A stretch of 64,000 nt of DNA from SZAS-79 sp963844255 (GTDB lineage Bacteria; Pseudomonadota; Gammaproteobacteria; Burkholderiales; SG8-39): assembly GCA_963844255.1 (NCBI GenBank), contig CAWJNP010000035.1:1-64000 (forward strand), written 5' to 3'. The notes beneath the pieces were generated by a model. The model had not been told where the DNA came from. It searched no databases and saw only the letters and a list, made by a program, of their open reading frames with translations. Both the position numbers and the translations under genes were made by a program. Within the stretch, counting starts at the first letter, position 1. Each line of letters starts with the position of its first letter. Below, in pieces: positions 43,743-52,485 of this stretch.

Positions 43743-44926
43743 CTGGACGCCGTCGCCAGCCGGCTGGCGAGCCAGTGCAGTGTTGCGCTCTCGAAACCCG
43801 ACTGCGCCAGCCAGTCTGCGGCAGGCTTCGCCGCCGCCGGATCGTGCGCAGCAAGTGCGGCCTCGAGCAGGATGGCCGCATCGCGCGGCTCTCTCTGCGC
43901 CTTCCAGTTCTCCACGGCAAGCCTCAGGGCGCCGCGCGGGTCGGCCTTCAGATGGAGTCGGAAACGTGCCTCTTCCTGCAGATGCAGCTGCTCTCCCCGC
44001 AGCGCGGACTCCGCAAAGCGATCCTCCAGCGCTTGGATATGCCTCGCCGCAGAAGGCGAGCCGAGCGTCTTTTCTGCGAGCGCGAGGCGAAGCAGCAGGG
44101 TGTCCGATCGTGCCCAGTTCCTGAGCAGATCGGCTACCTCGCCGGGACGGTTCTCCTCGAGCAGGAAATCCGCATAGGCCGCGAGCAGGAAGTTATCGGT
44201 AATCCCGAGGCCGAGCGCAGCGCGGTAGTGTTGTTCTGCCAGTACCGGTTGCTTCAGGCGCTGTGCCATCTCGGCCAGCCGAGTCAGGTTCCAGAGTCTG
44301 GATTCGGCCGAAGCGCCGGGATTGCGCCGGAGAACTTCGGCGAGGCTGTCGTGGGCAGACCGTGCCCTGCCGGTCGTCGCGTCTACATAGGCAGTGCAGC
44401 CTGCGGCAAACAGCTCGCTTGCGTACGGAGCCAATGCGGCACATTCACTGCGCGCTTCCGAATAGCGTGCCTGGACCATGAAAATTGCGGCCCGCCACGC
44501 ATGAATTTCCACGGCCGCCGGTCCCGATGCCGGCGCGGACGTCAGATCTTCGAGCGCGCCTGCGAAGTCGTGCCTGTACTGGCGCAGCAGCGCCCGGACA
44601 ACGCGCAGCTCCGGAGGAATTTCGCCGCCACTGTTCCAGGAACGCAACGCTGCTTCCGCGTACCCGATATAGCGTGGGTCGCCTTCGGCCATCGCGAGGT
44701 CGAAGTATCGGCGCGCCAGCGCCTCTGCGCGCACGGGATCGTGCGGTGACTCCTGGAGTGCGGCGCGCAGGGTGCGCAACTCACGTGCGGCCGGATCACC
44801 CGGCTTGAACGGGAGCTTCTCAAGCACCTGTGCGTCGCTGGACGGTACGTACGGCACTGCCAGCGCGGAGTGTGCGACGCAGAGCACAACGCCGGCAAAG
44901 GCGCTTAGGATCAGGCGTTGGAACAT
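43739..44926 (-). CDS. Exported TPR-repeat protein
   Basis: This is a 395-residue protein with a signal peptide (MFQRLILSAFAGVVLCVAHSA) and alpha-helical TPR-like repeats through most of its length (e.g. PVLAEQHYRAALGLGITDNF). It is coupled by a four-base overlap to the HupE/UreJ-like gene. It probably scaffolds or supports that membrane protein in the periplasm. No catalytic motif is visible. Confidence 0.8.
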   Translation of the reverse strand: MFQRLILSAFAGVVLCVAHSALAVPYVPSSDAQVLEKLPFKPGDPAARELRTLRAALQESPHDPVRAEALARRYFDLAMAEGDPRYIGYAEAALRSWNSGGEIPPELRVVRALLRQYRHDFAGALEDLTSAPASGPAAVEIHAWRAAIFMVQARYSEARSECAALAPYASELFAAGCTAYVDATTGRARSAHDSLAEVLRRNPGASAESRLWNLTRLAEMAQRLKQPVLAEQHYRAALGLGITDNFLLAAYADFLLEENRPGEVADLLRNWARSDTLLLRLALAEKTLGSPSAARHIQALEDRFAESALRGEQLHLQEEARFRLHLKADPRGALRLAVENWKAQREPRDAAILLEAALAAHDPAAAKPAADWLAQSGFESATLHWLASRLATASR

Positions 44927-44960
44927 GCATCAGGGCAGGAAAAACAACAGGTTATCACTA

Positions 44961-44990
44961 TTGTTAATCCGGTTCTCTCTGACTTAGAAT
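44961..44990 (+). promoter_or_regulatory. Predicted promoter of the first lysine-rich peptide gene
   Basis: TTGTTA (44961-44966) and TAGAAT (44985-44990) are separated by 18 bases, a good sigma-70 match. The resulting leader would be about 140 nt. Confidence 0.5.
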
Positions 44991-45140
44991 GCTCTCGTGG
45001 GAAAGCCCACAGGGAGGCAAGACGGGACAGAGGCCGGGTCACCGGTCCACCTGAGCGAATCCGCCGGTTGTCGGGGCTGGATAGCGCGCCGAATTCGTTG
45101 CGCCGAACCCGCACACAACCTAATCGAGGAGAAGATTCAA

Positions 45141-45326
45141 GTGAGAAAATTGCTAGCAGTTGTGATTTCCGCTGCGTTCGCCGCCGTCAGCTTCAACGTC
45201 CTGGCCGCTTCGCACGCAGGCGCGCAGAAGATGGAGAAGGGGGAAGTGAAGACCAAGGACGGCAAGGCTGTCACCACCAAGAAGGAAGGCAAGAAGGTCG
45301 AAACCAAGGAAGAGAAGAAGAAGTAG
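45141..45326 (+). CDS. Small exported lysine-rich protein (first paralogue)
   Basis: This is a 61-residue protein starting at GTG 45141 with GAGGAG upstream. The signal peptide RKLLAVVISAAFAAVSFNVL ends near AASHAGA. The mature ~38 residues are almost only Lys, Glu, Thr, Gly and Val (KTKDGKAVTTKKEGKKVETK). No cysteines are present. Its signal and AASHAGA junction match the second gene 200 bp downstream. The role is unknown. Proteins of this kind are abundant envelope or stress peptides in betaproteobacteria, which is a general impression only. Confidence 0.8.
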   Translation: MRKLLAVVISAAFAAVSFNVLAASHAGAQKMEKGEVKTKDGKAVTTKKEGKKVETKEEKKK

Positions 45327-45352
45327 TCGTCGCTCCTTGGTCTCTGTGACAG

Positions 45353-45371
45353 CGAGCGGCATGGCCGCTCG
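45353..45371 (+). terminator. Hairpin after the first lysine-rich gene
   Basis: The stem CGAGCGGC / GCCGCTCG is perfect with a three-base loop. It is followed by GT-rich sequence and not a clean T run, so termination may be partial. Confidence 0.5.
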
Positions 45372-45522
45372 TGTGTGTTATATGTTATTAATTTAAATGA
45401 AATTAAAACCTCGTTGGTGCTTGCTTGCTTGCTTGTCAACCGATAGGCTTGGAGCGCGTTTAAGGAAGCTCGGCTGGCTTGTCCGGCCGACTAAAATTAA
45501 CCATCTGCTGAAGGAAGATAAA

Positions 45523-45705
45523 ATGCAAAAGCTGCTGTCGATCGTTATCGCCGCCATGTTCGCGGCCGTGAGTGTCTCCGCCTTTGCCGCCTCGCACGCC
45601 GGCGCTGCGAAAGACGACAAGAAGATGGAGAAGAAAGAAGACAAGAAGATGGACAAGAAAGAAAAGAAAGCAAAGACGGAAAAGAAGGAAGAAATGAAGA
45701 AGTAA
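45523..45705 (+). CDS. Small exported lysine-rich protein (second paralogue)
   Basis: This is a 60-residue protein with signal peptide MQKLLSIVIAAMFAAVSVSA, the same ASHAGA junction as the first paralogue, and a mature part made nearly only of Lys, Glu, Asp and Met (KKMEKKEDKKMDKKEKKAK). The upstream 150 bp are AT-rich and contain a run of four CTTG units (45420-45436). AAGGAAG precedes the start. Tandem duplication is clear from the shared N-terminus, while the mature parts have diverged. Confidence 0.8.
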   Translation: MQKLLSIVIAAMFAAVSVSAFAASHAGAAKDDKKMEKKEDKKMDKKEKKAKTEKKEEMKK

Positions 45706-45726
45706 GTTTTCTTCACTTTCACAAAG

Positions 45727-45756
45727 AGGCAGGGTAAGGTTCCCTGCCTTTTTTTA
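45727..45756 (+). terminator. Intrinsic terminator after the second lysine-rich gene
   Basis: An eight-base stem AGGCAGGG / CCCTGCCT with a seven-base loop is followed by a T run. It lies 21 bp after the stop codon. Confidence 0.9.
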
Positions 45757-45773
45757 TTGTCACAGGGAACGCA

Positions 45774-46211
45774 ATGCCCCGGCTCATCTTTCTCGCGCTC
45801 ATGGCCGCTTTGCCGATGCTTGTCTCGGCGCAGCCGCTGCCCCGTGTTCAGCTATCGGCCGGGCTGTACTTGATCCATGCAGAGGTTGCCGATACGTTTG
45901 TCAGCAGAATGCAAGGTTTGATGCATCGAGAGTCAATGGGTGCGAACGACGGAATGTTGTTCATCTTCGACGAGCCGGGCATCCAGTGCATGTGGATGAA
46001 AAATACGCTGATCCCGCTCTCCGTTGCCTACATTGCCGACGATGGGTCGATCGTCAATATCGAAGAGATGAAACCTCAGACCGAGGATGCGCACTGCACC
46101 AAGAAGCCGGTTCGTTTCGCACTTGAAATGAACCGGGGCTGGTTCTCCTCCAAAGGCATGGGCGCCGGCACAAAGTTGCGCGGCCTGGAAAAGCTCAAAC
46201 CCGGGCGCTGA
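45774..46211 (+). CDS. DUF192 exported protein
   Basis: This is a 145-residue protein with a signal peptide (MPRLIFLALMAALPMLVSAQ) and one DUF192 domain. The conserved features are SRMQGLMHRESMGANDGMLFIF, CMWMKNTLIPLSVAYI and the terminal FSSKGMGAGTKLRG. DUF192 is widespread and uncharacterised at the biochemical level. It starts just after a terminator, so it probably has its own promoter or depends on readthrough. Confidence 0.92.
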   Translation: MPRLIFLALMAALPMLVSAQPLPRVQLSAGLYLIHAEVADTFVSRMQGLMHRESMGANDGMLFIFDEPGIQCMWMKNTLIPLSVAYIADDGSIVNIEEMKPQTEDAHCTKKPVRFALEMNRGWFSSKGMGAGTKLRGLEKLKPGR

Positions 46212-46226
46212 AGCCGCCCCGAGGTC

Positions 46227-47282
46227 TCAGTGCCCGTGGCGGTGGTGTATATCTGGAAAATGCCGATGGGCGTGGGTGAGCGGTTCGTGCCGATGGCGAT
46301 GCGTGTGGGGCTCTGATCCGGTCCAGCCCGATTCGTGTTCATGCCGATGGTGCTCGTCGTGAATGTGGCTGTGCTCGTGCTCCTGTGGTACGTGCGTATG
46401 CGCATGCATGTGTCGTTCGCTTGCATGCAGCCACACGCCGCAGGCCATCAGTGCAGTGGCGGCCCAGAACCACGGGCCGGGCGTCTCGCCCAGAAGGAGG
46501 ACCGCAAGGCATATCCCGACAAAGGGCGCGGTTGAAAAATAGGCGCCGGTGCGCGCCGCCCCGAGCTCACGCAAGGCGACCACGAACAGAACCAGGCTCA
46601 GGCCGTATCCGGCGAAGCCGACGGCCATTGCACTCAACGCGACACCGGATGAGGGCATGGCCGAACCCGCCATGTAGGCAAGGGACAGGTTCGAAGCGCC
46701 CGCGACACAGCCTTTGATCGCCGCGATGGCCGTCGCGTCGCCCGCAGAAATCCTGCGGGTCAGATTGTTGTCGATTGCCCAGCAAAGGCAGGCAGCCGAG
46801 ACGAGCAGTGCGGCGCCACCTGCATCCATGAGCGGGCCGGGCTGCAAGCCGAGCAGCATTCCGCCTGCCACGATCAGCGCCATGCCTGCGGCGATGCGCC
46901 GGTCGAAACTCTCCCGAAACACAAACCAGGCAATCAGCGCGGTGTAGACACTTTCGAGATTCAGGAGCAGTGAGGCGACCGAGGCCTCCGTTCGTGCCAG
47001 CCCGAACATCAGCAAGGCTGGTGCGACGATTCCGCCCACGAGTACTGCGGCAGCGAGCCAGGGCAGTTCGCCCGACGGGATGCCGAGGGTCGTGCGATGC
47101 CCAAAGATGCGCCTCCCGGCGATCCACGCCACCAGGCCCAGTCCGCTGCCCGCATAGAGCAGGCCGGCCAGTGCGAAGGGGTGCAATTCCACGCCAATCG
47201 CTTTTGCCGCCGGGGTGCTGGCGCCGAAAAGTGCCGCAGCGGCGAGTGCGCCGGCAATTGATTTTCCGTCGCGCGTGTTCAT
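46227..47282 (-). CDS. EamA/DMT transporter with histidine-rich C-terminal tail
   Basis: This is a 351-residue protein. The first ~290 residues form ten hydrophobic segments in two EamA repeats (ARTEASVASLLLNLESVYTA is typical). The last ~60 residues are extremely His-rich (HMHAHTHVPQEHEHSHIH... ending HHRHGH), with about 24 His, a clear metal-binding tail. It lies 31 bp downstream of a TonB-receptor gene on the same strand, so outer- and inner-membrane steps of a metal pathway (Ni, Co or Zn) are likely. Start ATG 47282 avoids the receptor gene. Confidence 0.87.
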   Translation of the reverse strand: MNTRDGKSIAGALAAAALFGASTPAAKAIGVELHPFALAGLLYAGSGLGLVAWIAGRRIFGHRTTLGIPSGELPWLAAAVLVGGIVAPALLMFGLARTEASVASLLLNLESVYTALIAWFVFRESFDRRIAAGMALIVAGGMLLGLQPGPLMDAGGAALLVSAACLCWAIDNNLTRRISAGDATAIAAIKGCVAGASNLSLAYMAGSAMPSSGVALSAMAVGFAGYGLSLVLFVVALRELGAARTGAYFSTAPFVGICLAVLLLGETPGPWFWAATALMACGVWLHASERHMHAHTHVPQEHEHSHIHDEHHRHEHESGWTGSEPHTHRHRHEPLTHAHRHFPDIHHRHGH

Positions 47283-47313
47283 CGCCGGTCCTTTGGATGC
47301 ACCCGCACCATCG

Positions 47314-49350
47314 TCAGAAATACAGCATCGCGGACAGTCGCAGGCTGCGTGGTTCGGCGGGATGGCTGTGCAGATCATTCGCCCCCGCGGCGGCCTCCCC
47401 GGAAAGGCGCGACGCATAGTAATAGTCGATGTCGTTCGTCACCCGATTGAGGAGGTTGTGCACTTCGAGCCCGAGCCGCAACTGCTGAGAAACGACGTAA
47501 CTGATTTTCGCGCTCAGCAGCGCAGAGGGCCTGGAGCGCTGGCTGTTGTCGGCAACCAGGGGCCGTGCGCCGAAATAGCGCAAACGCAGACCCGCGTTCC
47601 ACGGCCCAGATGCGTAGGTCAGTCCCGCCGAGGTTGTTCGGTCAGGCGCGCCCGGGATGAAGTTTCCCGTTGCGGCCGAATCTTGAAAGCGGGCCCGGGA
47701 CCAGTTCGCGTCAAGGTCCACCGTAACGGACCGGATTGGTTTGAGCTGGTTGCTCCATTCGATGCCGGAGCGCTGGCTGGGCCTGCCTGGGGTGGTGGTG
47801 CCGGCATCGCCGACAAACAGCAGTTCGGAGTCGACCTCCAGTCGCCAGAGCGCAACTGAAGTCTGAAACCCCCTGAACGGCGCGGAGCGCAGTCCGATTT
47901 CCGTGCCTCGCGCGCGCACCAGAGGCGTAACCCGCGCCGCGGGTGCGCCGGTCCCCGGATCCACCGTGATGGTCGCTCCGCGGGCGTCATTGCTGTGAAA
48001 CCCGTACCCCCAGTTGAAGAAATATTCAGTATCCGCCCAGGGTCCGAGAATCAGGCCGAATTTCGGACTGACAATTGCGTCCCGCACGGTGCCGGAGTTG
48101 GCGATGTTGTCGCTGTTGACCTTGAACCGGTAAGCGTCGCCGCGCATGCCAGCGGTCGTGCGCAGCCATTCATTCCAGCGGATGGCATTGATAAAGTACA
48201 GTCCCACGCTGCTTTGAACGACCGCGTCGCTGCGCACCGTCGCGATTCGCTGACGACCAACCGTATTGAACAGCCCTACTTCGCCGATGTTGTCGTTGCG
48301 AAGGCGCATGCCCACGGTGTTTTCCGTGTCAAGTCCGGCCAGACGGGTTTGCCAAGTGTGCGCGACATCGCCACCGCTGACGATGCGCCTGTCGACCTGT
48401 TCGAACTGGTCACCGGTCGCAGGGCGGTTGAGGAAATAGGTGAAATTGGAAAACAAGTCCAGCCGGGAGCGAATCACATAGGCGCTCGCGCGCGTGCTGT
48501 TGCTGCCCTCGGTCCTGGCCCAACTCGCCGACAGGCTGTTGCGCGAGGACCGTCCGCCATCGGTCGGGTCGATCGTGCCGAATCTGCCAAGCGTGCCGGC
48601 ATCCACGGCACGCTGCGGTATCTGGTCAGTCGCATTCCAGCGGTTCGAGTAGCTCATCGCAGTGATTGAGAAACCGTCCGCCTGTGTTCCGGCGGCGTAG
48701 CGCAGCAACCCGTTCAGCTTGCGCAGTTTTTCGGGAGAGTCCCAGGGGCCGTTGTCGCCTACGACTTCCAGGGCGCCGATCAGCCTGCCTCCGCCGATCG
48801 CGCCGCCCGTAGCGAACAGGCCGCGCCGGTATCCAAAGCTGCCCAGAGAAAAATCGGCGAAGTCCCGCACGAGCATGCGTTTGTAGTGAATACGCGCGGA
48901 ACCTGCTGCGGAAAAGTCGCCCTCGTCGGCCGAGTATGGCCCCTTGCGATAGTCGATCCGATCAACCAGCTCGGGTATCAGGAAATTGAGATCGGCATAT
49001 CCCTGTCCGTGCCCGTGACTCGGGAGATTGACCGGCATGCCGTCGACGTTCACTGAAAAGTCGGTGCCGTGGTCGAGGTTGAAACCGCGCAGGAAATACT
49101 GATTCGCCTTGCCGGCGCCGCTGTGCTGCGTGATCACGACGCCGGGGATCGCCTCCAGAACTTCTGAGGGTCTGAGCAGCGGGCGGCTTTCGAGGCGATC
49201 ATCTTCGACCGCCCCCTGGCTCGCCGCTTCCAAATCGCCGGTCAGTCCGCCGGTTCCGGGCGTGACGATGATTGCATCGTTCGCGGACGGATCCGCAGCC
49301 CGGCACGCAAGCGAAGCGCAGAGGAGCACAAAAACGGGGAGGCGGCGCAT
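47314..49350 (-). CDS. TonB-dependent outer-membrane receptor
   Basis: This is a 678-residue receptor. A signal peptide (MRRLPVFVLLCASLACRA) is followed by a plug domain (RPSEVLEAIPGVVITQHSG, FLRGFNLDHGTDFSVNVDGM). The 22-strand barrel ends in the aromatic C-terminus LRLSAMLYF. An unusual plug segment reads LPSHGHGQGYADLNF. The co-directional His-tailed transporter suggests a metal or metallophore substrate. This is inference from context. Confidence 0.93.
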   Translation of the reverse strand: MRRLPVFVLLCASLACRAADPSANDAIIVTPGTGGLTGDLEAASQGAVEDDRLESRPLLRPSEVLEAIPGVVITQHSGAGKANQYFLRGFNLDHGTDFSVNVDGMPVNLPSHGHGQGYADLNFLIPELVDRIDYRKGPYSADEGDFSAAGSARIHYKRMLVRDFADFSLGSFGYRRGLFATGGAIGGGRLIGALEVVGDNGPWDSPEKLRKLNGLLRYAAGTQADGFSITAMSYSNRWNATDQIPQRAVDAGTLGRFGTIDPTDGGRSSRNSLSASWARTEGSNSTRASAYVIRSRLDLFSNFTYFLNRPATGDQFEQVDRRIVSGGDVAHTWQTRLAGLDTENTVGMRLRNDNIGEVGLFNTVGRQRIATVRSDAVVQSSVGLYFINAIRWNEWLRTTAGMRGDAYRFKVNSDNIANSGTVRDAIVSPKFGLILGPWADTEYFFNWGYGFHSNDARGATITVDPGTGAPAARVTPLVRARGTEIGLRSAPFRGFQTSVALWRLEVDSELLFVGDAGTTTPGRPSQRSGIEWSNQLKPIRSVTVDLDANWSRARFQDSAATGNFIPGAPDRTTSAGLTYASGPWNAGLRLRYFGARPLVADNSQRSRPSALLSAKISYVVSQQLRLGLEVHNLLNRVTNDIDYYYASRLSGEAAAGANDLHSHPAEPRSLRLSAMLYF

Positions 49351-49399
49351 GGGGTGCGGATTCTCCCAGTCTTTGCATCCGCCGAAAAGGGCCAGGTGA

Positions 49400-49891
49400 T
49401 CAGCGAGTCATGTATATCGCGGTGTGCGCGCCGGCCGCCATGAAAAACAGCAGAGGAAACGAAAGTGCAAGGTTTGCACGGGATACGAGGAACGCGATCC
49501 TGCGCGCGCGCGCCTTCTGCGCTTCGTCGGCCGGTACGATGCCCAGAATCTTCTTCTGATTTGGCCAGATCAGTGCCCAGACGTTGATCAGCATGATGGT
49601 TCCAAGCCATGCGCCGATGCCGATGGGCAGATGCGCCGGCTGGAGCGTGAATGCAGCGACGAAATTCTTTCCGAGCAGCGCGGCGCCGGAAAGCCAGGTC
49701 GCCACCGCGGACCAACGGAACCAGAACAGTGCACGGGGTGCGACGTGTCTGGCGATGCCTGCGGCCGATCCGTCCGCCTGCGCCTCCTTCATCGCTTGCG
49801 CCTGGACGAAGTTGAAGTAATACAGCAGGCCGACCCACATGATGCCGGCCATCAGATGCATCCAGCGCGACAATGCCGGGACATAGTCCAT
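49400..49891 (-). CDS. PuuD-like urate-hydroxylase-type membrane protein
   Basis: This is a 163-residue integral membrane protein. It has about four or five helices with RWMHLMAGIMWVGLLYYFNF at the start, the IMLINVWALIWPNQKKILGI segment and a final hydrophobic helix. This matches the membrane part of PuuD-type urate hydroxylases (DUF989 group), but it lacks a C-terminal cytochrome c domain. ATG 49891 follows a 32-residue peptide gene by one base. Enzyme activity cannot be inferred for the isolated membrane part. Confidence 0.75.
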   Translation of the reverse strand: MDYVPALSRWMHLMAGIMWVGLLYYFNFVQAQAMKEAQADGSAAGIARHVAPRALFWFRWSAVATWLSGAALLGKNFVAAFTLQPAHLPIGIGAWLGTIMLINVWALIWPNQKKILGIVPADEAQKARARRIAFLVSRANLALSFPLLFFMAAGAHTAIYMTR

Positions 49892-49892
49892 C

Positions 49893-49991
49893 TCAGCTCC
49901 CGAGCATCGCGCGCGCCAGCGCATAGAGAACCAACGTGAGCACGATGCCCGTGGCGGCGGTGCCGATCAGCGTATCCAGTGGATTACTCAT
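49893..49991 (-). CDS. 32-residue single-helix peptide upstream of the PuuD-like gene
   Basis: The frame ATG 49991 to TGA 49893 encodes MSNPLDTLIGTAATGIVLTL followed by VLYALARAMLGS, one transmembrane helix with a short polar start. The stop is one base from the next ATG, so the two are translationally coupled. I know no name for it. Its position and clean hydrophobic helix favour a real small subunit. Confidence 0.6.
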   Translation of the reverse strand: MSNPLDTLIGTAATGIVLTLVLYALARAMLGS

Positions 49992-50003
49992 CTAGCTGCT
50001 CCA

Positions 50004-50031
50004 AGAAAAAACCCCGCGATCAGCGGGGTTT
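50004..50031 (-). terminator. Intrinsic terminator after sodB
   Basis: An 8-bp stem AACCCCGC / GCGGGGTT with loop GATCA is followed on the minus strand by a T-rich run (TTTTTTCTTGG region). It lies 20 bp beyond the sodB stop. Confidence 0.88.
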
Positions 50032-50050
50032 GAACGAGTCCGAGATGCGA

Positions 50051-50632
50051 TCAGCCGAAGTTCTTTGCGGCAAAATCCCAGTTGGCGAGGCTGTTGAGAT
50101 AGGTCTCGACGAATTTCGGGCGCGCGTTGCGGAAGTCGATGTAGTAGGCATGCTCCCATACGTCGATCGTCAGCAGGGGCTTGTCCGCTCCGGTGAGCGG
50201 GCTGCCGGCATTCGAGGTGTTTGCGATATCCACCGAACCGTCGGCCTTCTTTACCAGCCACGTCCAGCCGGAGCCAAAATTTCCGACCGCGCTCTTTGCG
50301 AAGGCATCCTTGAAAGCGTCGAACGAGCCCCACTTCTTGTCGATCGCTGCGGCCAGCGCGCCGCCCGGCTTGCCGCCCCCGCCTGGTTTCATGCTGTTCC
50401 AGAAAAACGTGTGGTTCCAGACCTGGGCCGCATTGTTGAATATGCCGGCCGAGGATTTCCTGATGATGTCCTCAAGGCTGGCGTTCTCGAATTCGCCGCC
50501 CTTGATCAGGTTGTTCAGGTTCGTGACATAGGCCTGATGGTGCTTGCCATAATGGAACTCGAAGGTCTCCTTGGAGATGTGCGGAGCGAGTGCATCCATT
50601 GCGTAGGGAAGTTTCGGGAGTTGATGTTCCAT
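50051..50632 (-). CDS. sodB: Superoxide dismutase, Fe-type
   Basis: This is a 193-residue cytoplasmic enzyme. Metal ligands sit in ETFEFHYGKHHQAYV, NHTFFWNSM and TIDVWEHAYYIDF. The GGGGKPGG insert and overall pattern match the Fe-type (SodB) subgroup. ATG 50632 gives MEHQLPKLPYAMDALAPHIS, the standard start. Confidence 0.96.
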   Translation of the reverse strand: MEHQLPKLPYAMDALAPHISKETFEFHYGKHHQAYVTNLNNLIKGGEFENASLEDIIRKSSAGIFNNAAQVWNHTFFWNSMKPGGGGKPGGALAAAIDKKWGSFDAFKDAFAKSAVGNFGSGWTWLVKKADGSVDIANTSNAGSPLTGADKPLLTIDVWEHAYYIDFRNARPKFVETYLNSLANWDFAAKNFG

Positions 50633-50757
50633 GTATCGTCCTCGGGGAGTTGGGAAATGGCGCCTTGGAAACGGAATTCTAGGGGAACCCGCGGGTGGCT
50701 GACAACGCGGGTTTAGCGCTGCCGCCGCAACTTTGCGGGAGCGATACGATACATCAA

Positions 50758-52485
50758 TCACGCGGGGGCTGGTGGCGTCGCGGCCGGGGTCTGTTCCGAT
50801 TCTCCCGCAGTTCGTGCAGAAAGCGCATCCAGCGCACCGGACTCGGTATAGAAGAAATTCCCCCGGCCTATCCGTTCCGCGAGGCCGGTACGCTCGAGGA
50901 CTGTCATGACCTGAGCCTTCGTTGCGCTGAATACAACAATGATGTTCTTCTTGCGCAATTCCTCGATCAGCGAGGTCAGCATTTCCACGCCGGATGCGTC
51001 GATATGATTGATCGCGCCGGCCGACACCAGAATGAACCGCAGGCCGGTACATTCCTGCTCGAGGCGCAACACCGCCCCTTCAAAGTAGGCGGCGTTCACG
51101 AAGATCAGGGAGGCGTCGAAGCGCACGATGCCGAGAATCCCCGGAAGTTCCGGCGGCACGTGCTCGCGCGCCATTGCCTCCGAACCGGCCGAAACGACCG
51201 TCAAGGTCGGGCGCATCCGGCGGTAGATGAACAAGCCGAGGGAGAGGATGATCCCCGTAAGAATCCCGTCCTGGATCTGTGGCGCGAATGCGAGCGTCGC
51301 GGCGAATGTGACCAACGCGGCAAACGCGTCGTCGCCGCTTGCGCGCCAGGCATTGCGCAGACTGCGTACGTTCACGAGGTTGCTCAGAACCATGATGATC
51401 ACTGCGGCCAGCACCGGCTGGGGAAGATATTTCAGCAACGGAGTAAAGAACAGTATCGTCAGCAGCACGCACAGGGCGCATACGATCGAGGAGACCCCCG
51501 TTCTTGCGTTGGAGGCCAGGTTCAGCGCGGAGCGCGAAAACGAACCGCTCACAGGCATCGTGTGGCACAGGGCTGCGGCGATTTTCGCCAGCCCCTGACC
51601 GATCAGCTCCTGGTTCTCGTCCCACCGGGTGGCGGTCTTGATTGCCGCGATCTTTGCGCTCGACATGGCTTCCATGAAACTGATCACTGCGATGACGAAA
51701 GCGGCCGGGATCAGGGAAACAACCATGCCCCACTCGAGGTCCGGCAGTGAGATGCTAGGCAGCCCCCGCGGTATTTCGCCGACAATGCGCCCGCCGGCGG
51801 CGGCGTAGCCCAGAAAATAGCTGGCGGCGGTAAAGACCACTGCCGTGATGAGCACACCCGGCCATTTCGGCCTGTAGCGGCGAAACGCCAGCAGCGAAGC
51901 CAGGGCGAAAAGGCCGCATGCAAGGGAAACGAAGTGCACGCGATCCGGATTGGTCAGCAGGAAGAACGCGTCCGAGATGACGTGCCCGGTGGCAGGCGGT
52001 TTCGCACCCAGGAGCACGGGGATCTGCGACAGCGTGATGAGAATCGCGGCAGCGTTCACGAAACCCATCAGCACCGGATTCGACAGCAGGTTCATGAGTG
52101 CGCCGAGGCGCATCAGTCCGAACCCCAATTGGAACAAGCCTGCGAGCAATCCGACCGCAATGGCATAGCTGATGTATTCGGGCGCGTCGGCACCCGCCAG
52201 CTGGGCCACGCTCGCGGCGGTCAGCAGGGAAGTGAGTGCGACCGGGCCGGTCGACAGCTGCGCCGAGGATCCAAACAGCGCGCCGATAATCGTCGGGATC
52301 AGCGCTGCGTAGAGACCGTAGAACGCGGGCAGGCCCGCGAGCTGCGCGTACGCCAGAGATTGGGGAATCGCGACGAGCGCAACCGTGAGACCTGCCATCG
52401 CGTCGACGCGCAGGGTTTCGCGGTTCAACTTCGGCACCCAGGCGAGGAACGGCAGCACGCGTTGGAGATAGGTCAGGGGGGCCAA
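50758..52485 (-). CDS. SulP/SLC26 anion transporter with STAS domain
   Basis: This is a 575-residue protein. About twelve helices (AGLTVALVAIPQSLAYAQLA, TGPVALTSLLTAASV) are followed by a cytoplasmic STAS domain (RFILVSAGAINHIDASGVEM) and a Pro/Ala-rich tail. SulP proteins carry sulfate, bicarbonate or dicarboxylates. The substrate is unclear here. It is divergent from the glycolate genes over ~250 bp. Confidence 0.94.
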   Translation of the reverse strand: MAPLTYLQRVLPFLAWVPKLNRETLRVDAMAGLTVALVAIPQSLAYAQLAGLPAFYGLYAALIPTIIGALFGSSAQLSTGPVALTSLLTAASVAQLAGADAPEYISYAIAVGLLAGLFQLGFGLMRLGALMNLLSNPVLMGFVNAAAILITLSQIPVLLGAKPPATGHVISDAFFLLTNPDRVHFVSLACGLFALASLLAFRRYRPKWPGVLITAVVFTAASYFLGYAAAGGRIVGEIPRGLPSISLPDLEWGMVVSLIPAAFVIAVISFMEAMSSAKIAAIKTATRWDENQELIGQGLAKIAAALCHTMPVSGSFSRSALNLASNARTGVSSIVCALCVLLTILFFTPLLKYLPQPVLAAVIIMVLSNLVNVRSLRNAWRASGDDAFAALVTFAATLAFAPQIQDGILTGIILSLGLFIYRRMRPTLTVVSAGSEAMAREHVPPELPGILGIVRFDASLIFVNAAYFEGAVLRLEQECTGLRFILVSAGAINHIDASGVEMLTSLIEELRKKNIIVVFSATKAQVMTVLERTGLAERIGRGNFFYTESGALDALSARTAGESEQTPAATPPAPA

